Position numbers and translations under genes: made by a program
Shown here: positions 1 to 13,516 of the stretch, one piece after another
How positions within the stretch are numbered: the first letter of the stretch is position 1
Layout: each line of letters begins with the position of its first letter
Notes under the pieces: generated by a model
The model's database searches: none
What the model was told of the DNA's origin: nothing
The model's input: only the letters and a program-made list of their open reading frames with translations
DNA from: Viscum album
Taxonomy: Eukaryota > Streptophyta > Magnoliopsida > Santalales > Viscaceae
Length of the DNA stretch: 64,000 bases
Direction of reading: 5' to 3'
Assembly (NCBI GenBank): GCA_963277665.1
Contig: OY728159.1
Span: 1,021,529,343 to 1,021,593,342 of the forward strand

Positions 1-790
1 ATACTATTTATTAATTTTTAATGTTTTTTGAATTTATTAATTTTTAATATTATTTATTCATTAATAATATTAATTTTATTTTAAAATCTTTGAAATTTTT
101 TCATTTTCAATTTTTCAATGTTTAATATTTTTTATAATTTTATCCATTTTTATATTTATTTATACATATTTATTCATTATCATTTAATGTTTTTAATATG
201 TTTTTAATTTATATAATTAATATGTATTCATTTTCATTTTAACATATATTAATTTTTACTTCTTTTAATAATATATATAATTAATAACACCTTTTCATTA
301 ATGTAATATTTTTGTAATCTATTTATTTTTTAATTATTAAATTTCACTCTTTTTTAACATTCATTCATTTAACATTATTAGTGTTATTTGTTCAGTAATA
401 ATTTTACTTATCTTTTCCTTTTATTTAAAATTTATTCAATTTTTATATTTATTCTTTTAATATTTTTTTTAATTTCTTCTTTTTTAATATTTATTCATCA
501 ACATTTAAGGTTTTTAATATATTTATAATGAACATATTTAATATTTATTCATTTCATTTTAATATATATTAATTTTTATTTTTTTAATAATTTATATAAA
601 TAATTAGAATAATTCATTTTGTAATATTGTTAAATTCTATTCATTTTTAGTTCTTAAATTTCCCTCATTTACAACATTCTTTCATTTAATATTATCAATT
701 CATTAATAATATTAATTAGTTTTAACATTTTTATTATTTATTCTTTTTTAATATATATTTATTTAATATTTTTAATTTATTTTATATTGT
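1..790. repeat. AT-rich tandem repeat, period about 322 bp
   Basis: At least two copies of an extremely AT-rich unit are visible. A motif cattaataatattaatt occurs near 58 and again near 702 (2 x 322), with a diverged middle copy near 390. The stretch 'atattaatttttac/at...ttttaataat' occurs near 245 and again near 566. No coding sequence is visible. The array runs off the left window edge, so its total size is unknown. It abuts the left subterminal repeats of the CACTA element and may have replaced that element's left terminus. Confidence 0.6.
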
Positions 791-1020
791 ATTTATCAGT
801 GCTTTACAAAGAGTGGTGATAAATATAGGTTGTGTTTGTACTAAAATTAAAGTACTAATGAATAACAATCTTTATTAGTGCTAAGAGGTAGTGCTGATAA
901 ATAACTATCTTTATCAGTGCTAAGAGGTAGCATTGATTAAGAGTTTCCTTTATTCGTGCTTTATATTTTAGTGTTGATAGGTATGAGTCTTTAACAACAC
1001 TTTTTAAAAAGAGGTGATAA
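790..1020. repeat. CACTA left subterminal repeats
   Basis: Several short motifs recur in both orientations. TTTATCAGTGCTAAGAGGTAG or close variants appear near 868, 910 and 950, and inverted forms such as agtgctgataaa and actaatgaat also occur. Plant CACTA subterminal regions bind the transposase. The same TTTATCAGTG and actaataaag motifs recur at 13190-13516, which ties the two ends together. Confidence 0.65.
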
Positions 1021-3289
1021 AACCTTTATGGTCTTTTAAATAGAATCCTAACTGATGAAACGATCGCTTTCACCATTCAATCTCTTGAGGGACTAAAACT
1101 TCACCACTACTCTCCCTCAAACTCCTCAGACGATATCCACTTTCAAAACCCATGGTGTGTCACTTATTCAAGATATTTTATTATTTTTTGTATTTTTAGT
1201 TCTTTTTTGGGTGTTTTTAAATTTCCCAATGGATTTGAACGGTGCACACGAGTGATTTTATCATAATCTCCCAGATTCCCCACCCAATATCCCTCACCCC
1301 AAGAAATTGTTCCTTTAACCTCTCCCCCACCCACATATTTATTAACTATTAATCTAAAATGAGGCTATGTTGTGTTTGAATCCATTTTTGTACATATTTT
1401 TGATCTATATAATTATTATTTTATTAAACTTTTCATTATTTGATGTTTCTAGAAGATTTTTTAAAAGTGTAAATACATTATTGATTTAGAAATGGTTGTG
1501 ATGTTATCTATTAAATTTGATTTGTTCAAAAATATTAATTGATCTATAGAATTTTTAGGAGGAGTACATCTGGATTTTTTAAAATCAAACTATGATGAAT
1601 TTAAAATGAAAACCAATAATCAATAATTTTTCTAATAGTTTGGTGTGATGAAATTTTCACTAAATGTATCCATTAAAGTTTAACTAAATTGTGTTTCATA
1701 TAAACTTTTTTTTTATTTTTTTCTTGAAAAATCTAGTGGGTTTATCAAATATTTTTTACAAAAAATAATTTTAAATTGTAATTTTTCTAAATTATATAAA
1801 TTTTACTTTTAAATATGATAAAGATTGTTTTTTAAAATCATATTGATTAATTTCATAAGAAGTGTATATGGTATTATTTTATAATTTAAATTAATTTTTA
1901 AAAATACCCTATGCCTAAAAAATATTTTGAGATCTTATTTTTTACTAATTTATGGGAATTCCATTAGGGAATTTTTTTATTATATTTTTTATAACTTTAT
2001 GTAAATTGATTTATATTGATGTATATACATTATTTAAAAATGTATATCTTTATTCGACATCAAAAAAAATTCCCTTATAAGTGTCTTTATCCTTGCGATA
2101 ATGTACTTTACTCCCTAACACATATTTGATATGGAACCACTATTAAACAGTATTTGGCTATCACCTGGTTCACCTGAGGACGCATAAGGAGTGTGAAAGT
2201 TTGGGTGACTGATACTTGTCATACATTACATTTTCCCACTGATAAGTTTTAGTCACCTAAAATTTCCCACTAATTCCAAATCCTAAAGAAAAATCTAAGT
2301 GAATTCTTTGATTGAACATCAAATGCGAGAAAGAAGAATCCAAGATCCAGGTATCCTTCTAACTATCATGGATTAAAATCAAACATTTTTTCTTATTTTC
2401 TCCCATTAACAAGAAAAATATCCCCAATCCTTTTAATATTTGTATTGTTGTGAAAATGTATGATAGTAATTTTGCAACACAAACCACTAAACTTATGTTT
2501 AGTTAAAAAATTATTTATTCTTAGAATGATATAACAAGTGAATGTGAACAATAAAAAATTTTGGGTCATTATTATGTAGGTTAATTCACATGATTTTTCA
2601 TTCTTAGTGCCCTGGTTCTGTAAAATTTCACTCATATTAGTTTCTTCCCCATGTTGGCCCCATTCAAATTGTCTATATCTACTTATTTATTGTTTAAACC
2701 TTTCTCATAGTTTATTACCTAACATTTTTTCATAGTTTATTCTCTATATTGGTTCTACTAAGGTTGAGTTTTTTTAGGTGTTCCCATGCATTTGAGCTTA
2801 TTATGTAATCATTAGTTTGATATGAGGCTTTCTACTGACCCCATTATAACACTTTTTCCACTTTTGTTGAAGTTGATTATTTCATTATTTGATAAAATAT
2901 CATCAAATTCATTTCATAAGAACCCTGTCTTTGAAAAACCACCTAACCCACCATATATAAAGTGAAGAAATGAAAAAACATCAAATACCTCCCTCTTATT
3001 ACACGCCAACATAGAAAAAAGTTATTGAAACCATCCTATAATTACCACCTTTTTCACTAAAAAACATCAAATCGTGAACCTAGACCAATAACCACATGTT
3101 TGCCCCAAAATTTTTCCTTTTATGCCTCCCTTGTGTAAAATGATAACTTGTTAGGAATCATCACCAATAACATTCAAGTGTTCGGTTACCCTTATTAGAA
3201 GTATCTATAAATTTCTTCTTTGATTATGAATACCTTAAATGTATTTATTTATTTTTTATAAAAATTGAATATTTCCTAAACCTAATAGG
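1021..3289. other. CACTA 5' region without recognisable gene
   Basis: No coding sequence is recognised. A somewhat less AT-rich patch near 1040-1330, with pyrimidine-rich CTCTCCCTCAAACTCC-type sequence, resembles a transcript leader and may be the 5' untranslated part of the transposase gene. The rest is AT-rich and intron-like. Short frames here, including one at 2393-2635 on the minus strand, match nothing known to me. Confidence 0.4.
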
Positions 3290-6200
3290 ATAGATTTGAA
3301 TTGAAAATGGATGGGCACTAATCATATGAAAAAAGAGTATAAGTATGGAGTTAAAGAGTTTAACAAGTTTGAAATGGAGAATGTATAAGAAAATTCTCAA
3401 ATCATTTTTCCATGTTTACATTGTTATTAAAGATAAATTAGTATGGAAAGGTTTGATGAAAATTTGATTTTTCATGGAAAATATTAGAGTTATACATTTG
3501 GACTAAACATGGGTGAAACTCAATATACGTATTTATTGGGATGATATTGTGATTTATGGATCATTTTTTAGGAATACCAGTGTAAATGATGATGGAGATC
3601 ATATTGAAGAAGTTATAATGGAAATTTAAGATATCCTTCATCATTTTACAAAGTTTTTTGTAATGTTAAATAGTTATGCTAAGAGACCTTTGTCATCCGA
3701 TTATACTAAATATACAACATTGTTAGCTGCATGGAGGTTATATGATTTGAAATCTGGCAGTAGATGCAATGACATTAGCATTATAGAACTACTTATCCTC
3801 ATGAATGATATGATACTAAAAGAAAATGATCTTCCTTATTGAACATATAATGATAAAAAATTATTTGTTCAATGGGAATGATATATGAAAAAATACATGT
3901 GTATCCAAATGATTGCATATTGTTTTTCAAGGACCATGAATCACTCAAAAAATGCCTTATTTATTGTGTGAATCGATAAAAGAAAGATGAATAATTTCTT
4001 TAGAAATATGTGTGGTACTTTCCTATCATTCCATGATTTATATGACTATATGAATGTTTGGAATCCTTTAGAAAATTAACATGGGACATAGATACAAAAA
4101 TTGATATTGGAAAACTACATCACACAAAAGACTCTCCTCAATGGAAGAAAATCGATCATGAGCATCCTAAATTTGAAAATGAGTTGAGAAACCTTTGTCT
4201 TGTTTTATATACAGTTGGAAAAAAATACTTTTGGTGTATAGAGTAGTACTCACAGTACATGGAAAATTATGATGTTAAATTATAACTTTCCTACATGGTT
4301 ATGAATGAAATGAACATACATTATGTTCTCTCTGATTATATATGTAACAAAACAACTCGATGTGTTATTGATGTCTATTGGTATCCATTGACTGAAGATC
4401 TAAAATTGACGTGGTATACAAATGTTAGATTGTATGATTCTCATAAAAGTAGAGAACTCACATTGAGATCCATGTTTTTAAGGGACAATTAATGAATTTT
4501 CTACCTATGAAAATCTATAATGTTATAGAATTAAAGGAATGTGGGGGTGTCCCATTTGTGAAGAATGAAAAGACTCAGTTTGGTTAAAGCATTCCTCAAA
4601 GAATTTTTTTTAGGAAATCGAATTTTTTTACCTAAAATAGAATAAATATCGATCTTGGATGACAACATTCAATGAGAATACAGAATAAGGAACAAAACTT
4701 TCTCCACTAATGGGTGATCAACTATCCAAGAAAGTAAAATATATTGAATTTTTTTATAAATATTTTTCGAAAACCTTACAAAATAATGTTTAAAAATGAG
4801 ATTAATTTTCAATGAAATACCATACTATAAGTTTTTGTACATCAGTAATTTTCTTGATTTCATGCATATAGAAAAAAAATATTTGATAGTGTTATTGGAA
4901 TGTTACTAGATGTTACTAAAAAAATATGGAATCAAGGCCAGGTTAGAGATAATTGACATGGGGATAAGGGAAGATTTGGAACCAATGAAGGGTAAAATGT
5001 GGAATTTTCTTCCTCCATCATCTTACACAATATCCAGAAAATAAAAAATTAAAATTATTAATTTCCTTAATGATGTAAAAGTTCCCAAGGCATATTCATC
5101 AAATATTAATATATTTTTTAATGAATAATTTGAATTTATAGGTTATAAAATCACAAAACTATCATGTTTTGATGAAATATTTGATGCATGTCGCTTTACA
5201 TTACATTATTCCCAAAAATTTTAGACATATATTAACCAGAATCTACTTCTTTTTCAAAGCCACATATAGTAAAGTTATAGACCCAGTGAATTTTCCAATC
5301 ATGAATAAGGAGATTTTAGTAATATTATGTGAATTATATATGTTCTTACCACCATCATTATTTGATATAATTGTCCACCTAATGGTTCACTTGGTTAGAG
5401 AAGTTCCACTAGGTGGTCCTTTCCATTATAGATATATGTACCCTATTTAATGATATATGTGGATTTTGAACAGGTATATCAAAAATCAAAGTCATCCAGA
5501 ATGATATATTGTTTTTGAACCTATTAAATTCTATACCGATTACCTATCATAGGGAAAAGGTATTTCTAGAAGAGATTTTGTTACAATTACCATCACAGAG
5601 TAGGAGAAAGCTCAGATTTACATATTATATAATAGTAAAGAGCTTTCTCTATACAATGAAGCACACAACATAATTTTTATACATTTGAATAAATTAATGA
5701 ATCAAGGATGGATACCAAATACACATAATAAATAGTTTATAGGATGGTTCCAAGATCATATTTATAAGGAGTTATCTAAAAATATGAATTCAATTGTCAA
5801 ATAAATTTGATGGCTATCTAGGGGACCAAATGTAAATGTTATACCTTTCACTAGTTTTTGTAATTAATAGTTATAATTTCTATATAATGAAATAAGATGA
5901 ACATATTATTATAAAAAATAGTAGAGTTACACTTATGGTGGAAGGGATGCATGTATCTGGTTCCAAGGATAGAATTCAAATTTATAAAAATATTTTATAT
6001 TTAGGAATCATGGAATAGATATACAAGTTGGATTATACAACATTTCAAGTGTTGGATTTCCATTTAAAATAGGTTGAAAATAGGAGTACAGTGAAATTCA
6101 ATGAATTGGGATTTATGAAAATGAATTTCAGTGTGGAAGGTTATAAGGAAGATCCGTTCATAATGGCATCATAGTCAGTGAATGAATTTTATGTCTCTGG

Positions 6201-6320
6201 TCCAGAAAAAAATATATAATTATTCATTTATCCTACTAGAGACCAAAAAAACTATAGGTTTAGATGAAAATTCAATTGAGGATGACCCTTTCACTGGGAT
6301 ATGACAATCATTTCATGGAA
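3290..6320 (+). pseudogene. TNP2-type CACTA transposase pseudogene
   Basis: The catalytic transposase of plant En/Spm elements, here dead. Read across frames, family features appear in the right order. There is an N-terminal transposase-associated region (KWMGTNHMKKEYKYGVKEF, about 3306-3360). Next comes YEKIHVYPNDCILFFKDHE (about 3890-3950), then FPIIP and the segment KLHHTKDSPQWKKIDHEHP (about 4112-4170). The block VYWYPLTEDLKLTWYTNV follows (about 4372-4425). The DUF4218-like region holds HVLMKYLMHVALHYIIPKN and LFDIIVHLMVHLVREVPLGG (5164-5450). A DUF4216-like tail holds NELGFMKMNFSVEGYKEDPF (about 6100-6155). The order and spacing match full-length TNP2 proteins, with probable introns. 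There are many stops and at least several frameshifts, so it is not functional. Identification is strong; exon limits are approximate. Confidence 0.88.
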
Positions 6321-6541
6321 GTACCAATATAAACAATGCCTTGTATGTTAGAGGGAACCACAAAGAGGGGATTTTTATACTTGATAGAGGATCCAAATCC
6401 CTTTAACCTTTAAATTAAAAAAAGTGTGTTAAATGATTATGTTAAATCATTTTTGATATATTATTTTTTTCCTCATAATATTATGTGTTCTCCATTTCAT
6501 TTATGTAATATAAATTAAATGTTTGACTACTCATGTAGATA

Positions 6542-7170
6542 ATGGCTTGTGGACATGATGATATTACCAATCTTGAGGAAGAAAAAATGATTGATGCTGA
6601 AAATGAGGAATTATTAAATATCAAAAACATGTTGATTAAAAAAAAGAATAGAATATCATCACTATGTTAAATAAAATTATCAAGGTAAAATGCAAGGGTA
6701 TAAAATTTGATCTTTTTTGGAACCAACACAACAAACCTATTGACCCTAATAAGTCAATTTTCATTCATTTTATTGGGTTAATGATGATAATTCATGTTCC
6801 AATTGATATATATTCATGGAAACATGTATTTATTATATTGAATAAAACCCATTTGGGAAGATATTAAGGTAATTTTATGATATACTTTCTCTATTTTGAT
6901 GAAAAAATATATAATGAAACATTGATTTACTTTTCATTATCCCTTTAAAAGTTCATTTATTTTTTATGATTTCTATAAGAAATATGTATTAATGGTTACT
7001 AGAAAAACTAATAGATGATTCAAGACACTTCTTATAAATCACCATCTCAGGGATGCTGATGGGAATGTAAACCCCAGCCCACTATTTATGTATGCACACA
7101 TTATAAATCATGATACATGTGAATATTTCATTACTCATCATAATGGGAAATCATTTTAGGTGTAATATAG
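6542..7170 (+). pseudogene. Second CACTA gene remnant (plant transposase Ptta/En/Spm family, PF03004-like)
   Basis: Plant CACTA elements usually carry a second gene downstream of TNP2. An ATG at 6542 opens MACGHDDITNLEEEKMIDAE, with acidic and lysine-rich sequence after it. After a frame change, KFDLFWNQHNKPIDPNKSIF and FIGLMMIIHVPIDIYSWKHV (6700-6840) match the family pattern 'N..GQPIGPN...F...LG......VPI....W'. A further piece, HHLRDADGNVNPSPLFMYAH, follows at about 7040-7105. It is broken by stops. The family assignment is by pattern memory only and weaker than for TNP2. Confidence 0.6.
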
Positions 7171-10094
7171 TCGATAATATTTTATTTGAAATTATTTATT
7201 TTATCCACTTTTATTCAAAATTTATAATTTATGAAACAAAAAATGAATTCTAAAAAAACATGTAGAAAAATCAATTCACCCCTACCATAAAGAAAGGATG
7301 GGGTGCACTTCACTTGAGAAGAAAATATTTTAAATGTATAAAAAATCATTATGTGTTATAAAACAACATATTTTCCTTTTTTATATAAAAATTATTAAAT
7401 TAAACTTTAAAGATACTTCTATCCCACAAAATTTTCTATTGTAGGAGTCCTAAATAAAGAAATAGGGTAAACTAGTTAATGAAAACACACAAGTAGTATG
7501 GGAATCATGTGTAAGTATGAAATAATAGTAATTTATTATGCTTTATAATATTATTTTTTAAAAAATATATATTTATGTTTTTATGTTTTTTATATGGTGT
7601 AGACGTAAGAATCAATATTAACTTCACCTGAAGAAAAAAATACTTCCAATAGCTTTGAAGTAGATAGAACAATATGGACGCATTTGAGGTGAAGGTTTTA
7701 GAGTGTCACCTCAAACATATTTCAAGAAGGAAAAGCTTCAAGTAGATACATATGAGATTATTAAAGGAATGAATTCATAGATATATTCTCTAATAGATAT
7801 TATTACCCTATCTAGTTTGGAAGACCAATATATGCGATAGGATTAAAGAAAACCAATAGTGGAATAAAGATTAGTATATGAATAGCCACATGACCCCACT
7901 AGCTTGGAGGCTATCCATTCCCCTCAACCACGTACCTGACTTTAGGTAATAAATTTTTTCATTAATCTTTCTACTAGATGTGCACCAAACTTCTTCCAAT
8001 AACTTTATTTTACTAAAATTATCTAGGGTGAAGTTGCATGTGATTTATAGCTATAAACACCCATAGATCGCCTTATTGAAAGGGGTAAAATGTATAATAT
8101 CTTATGATGAATTCTACACAAAAAAAACTCCCAAAAGATCACATGATAGTGTGGATTGAAGTATATCATTAGCTTAACAATGATTTTCCTATTTCGCTTG
8201 ATGATCTGGATGTTATTATGACCAATAATGTTATTGGAATTTTTGTAGCATAGACATTTTATCTTCTAATTATACATGAGGTATGTCCTTAACAAAAACA
8301 AATTCAAATGAAAAATCATTAAAAGTTGATGTAAAAAGGTATGAAATGCATTATGGTTTTAAAAATGGATAAAGCAATGGGGAAATAGAAGTCTATATCA
8401 AGAAAATACAGAAAATCAACCAAAAAATCAAAAGGGCCTTCTGGGGGTACCTTCCCCCTGCCAGTTCCACTACCCCATTTTTAACATTACATGTTCATGC
8501 AGAAAAAATATTCAAAGATGAAAATATATCCTGCATTCAATAATAATAAGAAATATTTATAGAGTACATTATTTACACAACTGTTCTAAAAAGTATAAAT
8601 GATATTATCAAGTTTGAATGGATGGGAGTCTCAGTTGTGAATAGATACATGAGGTAAAATTTCATAATCTGTCTATCCAAAAAATGATCTAATATATTCA
8701 TTAAAGTTAATGACTATTCATATTTTTTATAGCTATATATATTAATACTATATAAATGTAAAACCCAATTAAAAAATATTTTGACTCATTAGTCCCAGTA
8801 TCATTTCTACGCATGAAATTTCTTTGGAATTGAATGAAATTTAAAATAATAAAAAAAGAAAAACTATTTGAGTCATTTGAGAAGAAAATATCAAATGATA
8901 GACTATTCTTGATGCCTAAAATGTAGGGGTAAAGTTTTTTAATCTAATAATATAAAATATATTTTCCATTTTTTAATTACTTATTTGTTTTTTTAGGAGG
9001 AACTAGATTTTACTTACAATCAATTTGGATACCCCAAATATTTATTTTTTGTATCTAATGTAGTGATTTACATTAAACTGACCACACATGATGTCTATTA
9101 TGAATTTTCAATGAACTGTAATAAATATTATGGAGATAAACTTCAAATTATATATTTCACTTTATTTTTTCATGAGAATTTTGTTATGATTGAGAGATTT
9201 ATAAATATCGGCTAAATAATTGTATGAGGTTGGTTATTAAACATAAGAAGCCTCTAGATTTTTTCAAATGAAAATAGATTAAGGTATATTAGTAATATTT
9301 AACTATAAAAACATATTTCAAAACAATTTACTTATTTTTTAAAATGTTTTTGTAGTTTCTAAATAAAAATAATGATAATGATTTTGGATATTGTGTTTTA
9401 AAATTTAGGAATGATATCATATACCATCAAAATACTAGCATCACCGAACATGTAATTTCTAAAAGTAATTACAATTTCATTAAAAATAAATGTTAATAGT
9501 TTGTTTTATTATATTTTTTTGGTACTACCAAGATTTAAAACAATCTATATACTCAAAATGAGAAGTAAATTGATTTAGATATGAGTGGGAAGGGTACATG
9601 GTGTCTGAATTTTTACCGACATCAAATTTAGGTGATTACTTATTATGTTTATGATCTAATATGGGATATAAACTTTTAAATTCATTTTGGATGTTATGAT
9701 TTAGTATCATAATGATTATATATTATTTTTTACCTATTTATCAAGGAGAAGTATAATGGAGGGTTTTGCTCTATAGATATTGGTAGATTTAGTGACATGT
9801 CTGAAGATGCTCATGCTTGTGAGAGATTATATTTTGGGGTTGCAACTAATATAATAGATATAGAGAAATAGGTTGAGAATGTATAAAAACATCATGAAAA
9901 GGTGAATTACTACTAATTATTTAGTAATTTTTTGTAGAGATAATTCTTGAAGATGAATAAGAAATTTTATGATGGTTGAAGGCTTTTTATTCTCAAGATC
10001 ATGTGCTCTTGAATTGGATCACATCTGTGGTGAGTGTTTCTTATCACCACGGATGAGATACAATTTAAGAGAACCTAACTTTGAAAATAATATG
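7171..10094. other. Degenerate interior of the CACTA element
   Basis: Short stretches of apparent former coding sequence are interspersed with stops, for example around 8170-8250 and 8995-9200 on the plus strand. I could not assign them. By position they could be the rest of the second gene or a Ulp1-type protease gene known from some plant CACTA elements, but I see no catalytic signature. The remainder is AT-rich. Confidence 0.35.
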
Positions 10095-12795
10095 AGATTG
10101 TTTTAGGTATAGTAATCAAACACACCTCAATATGATAAATTATATTCCAAATATGACTCAAAGTATATGTTTTTAGTTTAAAATTGATACTTTAGTTCAA
10201 AACACACATCACATACTCAAAACTAAGTAAAAAAATATCATTTTTTGATACATTAGGAAAATGATCCATAATTAAATTTTTTATATATATGAAATGACCT
10301 AACATCAATATAGATGAGGATGTGTCTGGTATGACCCAAAGTCTGTGTTTTTATTATAAAAGTGTCATTTTAGTTTAAAATGCATGTTACGAGACAAAAA
10401 CATGAAAAGAGCTCATATTATTTTCAAACTTTAGGAAAAAACTCCATAATTAATTTTTTATGTAGAGGAATTTACCACACATGAATTTGACACATGATGT
10501 TTTTGGTATGACTCGAAGTTTTTGTTTTCAATATAAAAGTTTTATTTTAGTTTAAAATGTGCATCACATAGCCCAAACCAAGAAAAAATATCAAATTGTT
10601 TTCAAACATTAGATAAATAATCCATAACTCATTTTTTATGTGTAGTAATTTACCAGACATAAATTTGATAGATGATGTATAAAGTATGACTTGAAGTGCA
10701 TGTTTTTAATATAAAAGTTCTATTTTAGTTCAAAATAGACGTTACATAGCCAAAATTAATAAAATGAGATCTTATTGTTTTAAATTTTTTGTAAAATAAT
10801 CCCTAATTTATTTTTGATATGAATGAATCAATTTCACCTCAATAAGATACCTAGTGTGCTTGATAAGACTCAAAGTGTATTTTTTTAGTTTAAAATTGAC
10901 ATTTTTGTTCAAAACACACATGAAATATTCAAAACTAATCAAACACATTCAAATTGTTTTGGTACATTAGGCTAAAAATATATAATTAATTTTTAAAATG
11001 TAGTAATAACTTCAACTAAATATGATACATGGTGTTCCTAGTTTGACTCAAATTATTTTTTTAGTTTAAATTTTACACTTTAGTACAAAACACGCATCCC
11101 ATACCCAAAAATAAAAAAATGATTGTGGATTGATTTCTAGTTTAGAAAAATGATACATAATTCATTTGTGATGTGTAGGAATTGGCCTCAAGTCAATATG
11201 ACACAAGATGTGTCTGATATTCCTTTATGTGTGTGTTATTAATATAAATGTGTCATTTTAGTTTAACATATGTGTCTCAATCAAAAAAATGAAAAAACAA
11301 GATCATGTTTTTTCAGAAAAATTAATACCATTCTCCATATTTCATTTGTGGCACGTAGGAATTGACTGCACAACAATATAACACATGATGTTTCCAGTAT
11401 TACATGAAGTTCATGTTTTCAATATAAAAGTTCCATTTTAGTTTAAAACACACATCACATAGACATAGTTGAGAAAATGAGCTCGGATTGTTTTCAAACT
11501 ATATGAAAATTATCCATAATTTATTTTTTATGTGTAGGAATCAACCACACGTAAACCTGATTGACGATGTGGAAGGTATGACTCAAAGTGATTGTTTTTA
11601 ATATAGAAGTGTCATTTTAGTTTAAAACATGTTTCATATATCCAAAAATGATAAAATTATCTCTAATGGTTTTCAATTTTTTTAAATAATCCATATATAA
11701 TTTTTGATGTGTTGGAATCAACCACACATCAATATGATACATGATGTTTCTAGTATGCCTCTAAGTGTATGTTTTTAATATAAAAGTCACATTTTAGTTC
11801 AAAAAATGTGTGACATACTCAAAAGTAAGAAAAAACACTCAAATTATTTTTATACATTAGGAAAATGATCCATAATTCATTTTTGAAGTGTAATAATTGA
11901 CCACATGTTAATTTGACACACGATGTGGTCAGTATGACTCGAAGTACATGTTTTCAATAGAAAAGTGTCATTTTAGTTTAAAACAAGATCCATAGTTAAA
12001 GTCAAGCAAACAAGATCAGATTGATTTTAATATTTAATAAAATTATCCAAAATTTATTTTTGATTTATAGGAATTGAACACATATAAATCCAAAAAATGA
12101 TGTGTCATGTATGACTTGAAGTGAAATATTTTTAATTTAAATGTATCAATTTAGTTTAAAATGTGCATCCATTTCTAAAAATTGAGAAAACAATATTAAT
12201 TTGTTTCCAAAAATTTGAACAATATTTGTAGGAATTAATCGCATGTCAATCGAGACATGATGTGGTCGGTATGACTTGAAGTGTAGGTATTCAATATAAA
12301 TTTTTGATTTTAGTTTAAAAAAAACATTACAAACCCAAATCCAATAACATGATCTCATATTGTTTTCAAAAATTTGTGAAAATGATCCATAATTCATTTT
12401 TTTCATGTAGGAATCGATTTCACATCAATCAAATACATAGTGTGGCCATTATGACTCGAAGTGAATGTTTTTAATTAAAAAGTATCAATTTAGTTTAAAA
12501 TGAATATAACTAGCCAAAATGATAAAACAATCTCATATTGTTTCCAAACCTTAGTAAAATGATCCATAATTCATTTATGACTTATAGTAATTAACTCCAC
12601 TCCAATTCAACAAACTATGTGACTGGTATGACTCAAAATTCATATTTCCAATATAAGAAATTAATTTTAGTTTAAAACATGCATCACAAATACCAAAAAG
12701 GAAAATGAGAACAAATTATTTTCCATGTTTAAGAAAACAATCCATAATTTATTTGTGATGCGTAGGAATTGAACACAAGTTAATCTGATGCATGA
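10095..12795 (+). repeat. Tandem array of about fifteen 178-bp monomers
   Basis: A landmark TTTAGTTTAAAA (or TTTAGTTCAAAA) occurs near 10191, 10368, 10546, 10724, 10904, 11079, 11257, 11437, 11616, 11793, 11972, 12150, 12308, 12489 and 12666. Steps are 175-181 bp except one short step of 158. Each monomer also carries GTATGACTCGAAGT-like, AATATAAAAGTGTCATTTTAG-like and ATCCATAATTCATTTTTGATG-like segments in the same order. Monomers differ considerably from one another, so the array is old. It lies wholly inside the CACTA element, between its degenerate genes and right subterminal region. Short reading frames inside it have no coding meaning. Confidence 0.9.
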
Positions 12796-13189
12796 CTAAT
12801 AGATAATATCATTAATACATACAGTAATTAACAATATAATTTATCATTTGTGGATTATATAACATTATAATTATAATCTGTTTAATTTTATATTTAGTAT
12901 TATTAAAATAAAAATTGGTTTTATTCAAGGGACAAGCTTTTGTATAGTGGTTGATCGTTGTAAAAATTCTGCTTGTTTTAATTTTGTATATTGGTTGGAA
13001 TTTTTTTGAATAATTTTAAATACGACATCAATGTAAATATTTTTTATGTAAATTTTGAATTAAAATAATGGTGAAATGTGATATTTGTATTCCAATCCAG
13101 TTTTCTATAAATTTATATTCTCTTTTATGTATTCTTATTTTGTTTTTTTATAGGGATACTACTTGGTTGTTTTAGAGCTTTAATTGTGT

Positions 13190-13516
13190 AGAAGCTGATA
13201 TGGAATTTATTAGTTACAGAGAAGGAACTGATAAAGGAACCCTTTATCAGTGATAGATAAAGTGATGAAAAGGCCTCATTTATGAGTGTTAGAAAAAACA
13301 CTAATAATGGTCTCCTTTATTATAGCTATATAAATCACTGGTAAAGGGTCCATTTATCAGTTCTACAAAAAAATCACTCATAAAGTCCCCCTTTATTGGC
13401 ATTTTTTAGCACTAATAAAGGCTGTGAGATTTTAATTGCACTTAGGTAGTTAGTGTTTTGTTTTGTTTTGTGAAAGGCCTTTTTTAGAAATGTTAAAGGG
13501 CTCATTTGTTATAGTG
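13190..13516. repeat. CACTA right subterminal repeats and terminus
   Basis: Motifs such as CCCTTTATCAGTG, CACTAATAATGG, AGTCCCCCTTTATT and CACTAATAAAGG recur in both orientations. The element ends with ATTTGTTATAGTG at 13504-13516, the inverse of a CACTA terminus. The 3 bases after it (ATC) would be one copy of the expected 3-bp target duplication; the partner copy cannot be checked because the left end is missing. Confidence 0.7.

Larger units (their letters stand above)
790..13516 (+). mobile_element. Decayed autonomous CACTA (En/Spm) DNA transposon, left terminus not seen
   Basis: Recognised by three independent signs. There is a TNP2-type transposase pseudogene on the plus strand (3290-6320). 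There are matching subterminal repeat clusters at both sides (790-1020 and 13190-13516) built on TTTATCAGTG/CACTAATAAAG-like motifs. The right end finishes ...ATTTGTTATAGTG, the reverse complement of a CACTA terminus (CACTATAACAAAT). The matching left CACTATAA terminus was not found, so the left boundary is approximate and probably lost or replaced by AT-rich repeat. A 2.7-kb satellite-like array (10095-12795) sits between the coding part and the right end. Both genes are full of stops and frameshifts, so the element cannot encode its own transposase. Confidence 0.8.

Noticed and set aside
2393..2635. 80-codon minus-strand frame
   Set aside because: Isolated in AT-rich DNA within the CACTA 5' region, with no recognisable similarity.
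10095..12795. Calling the 178-bp array a centromeric satellite
   Set aside because: Only the length fits; it is confined to one CACTA element and the copies are well diverged, so centromere function is unsupported.
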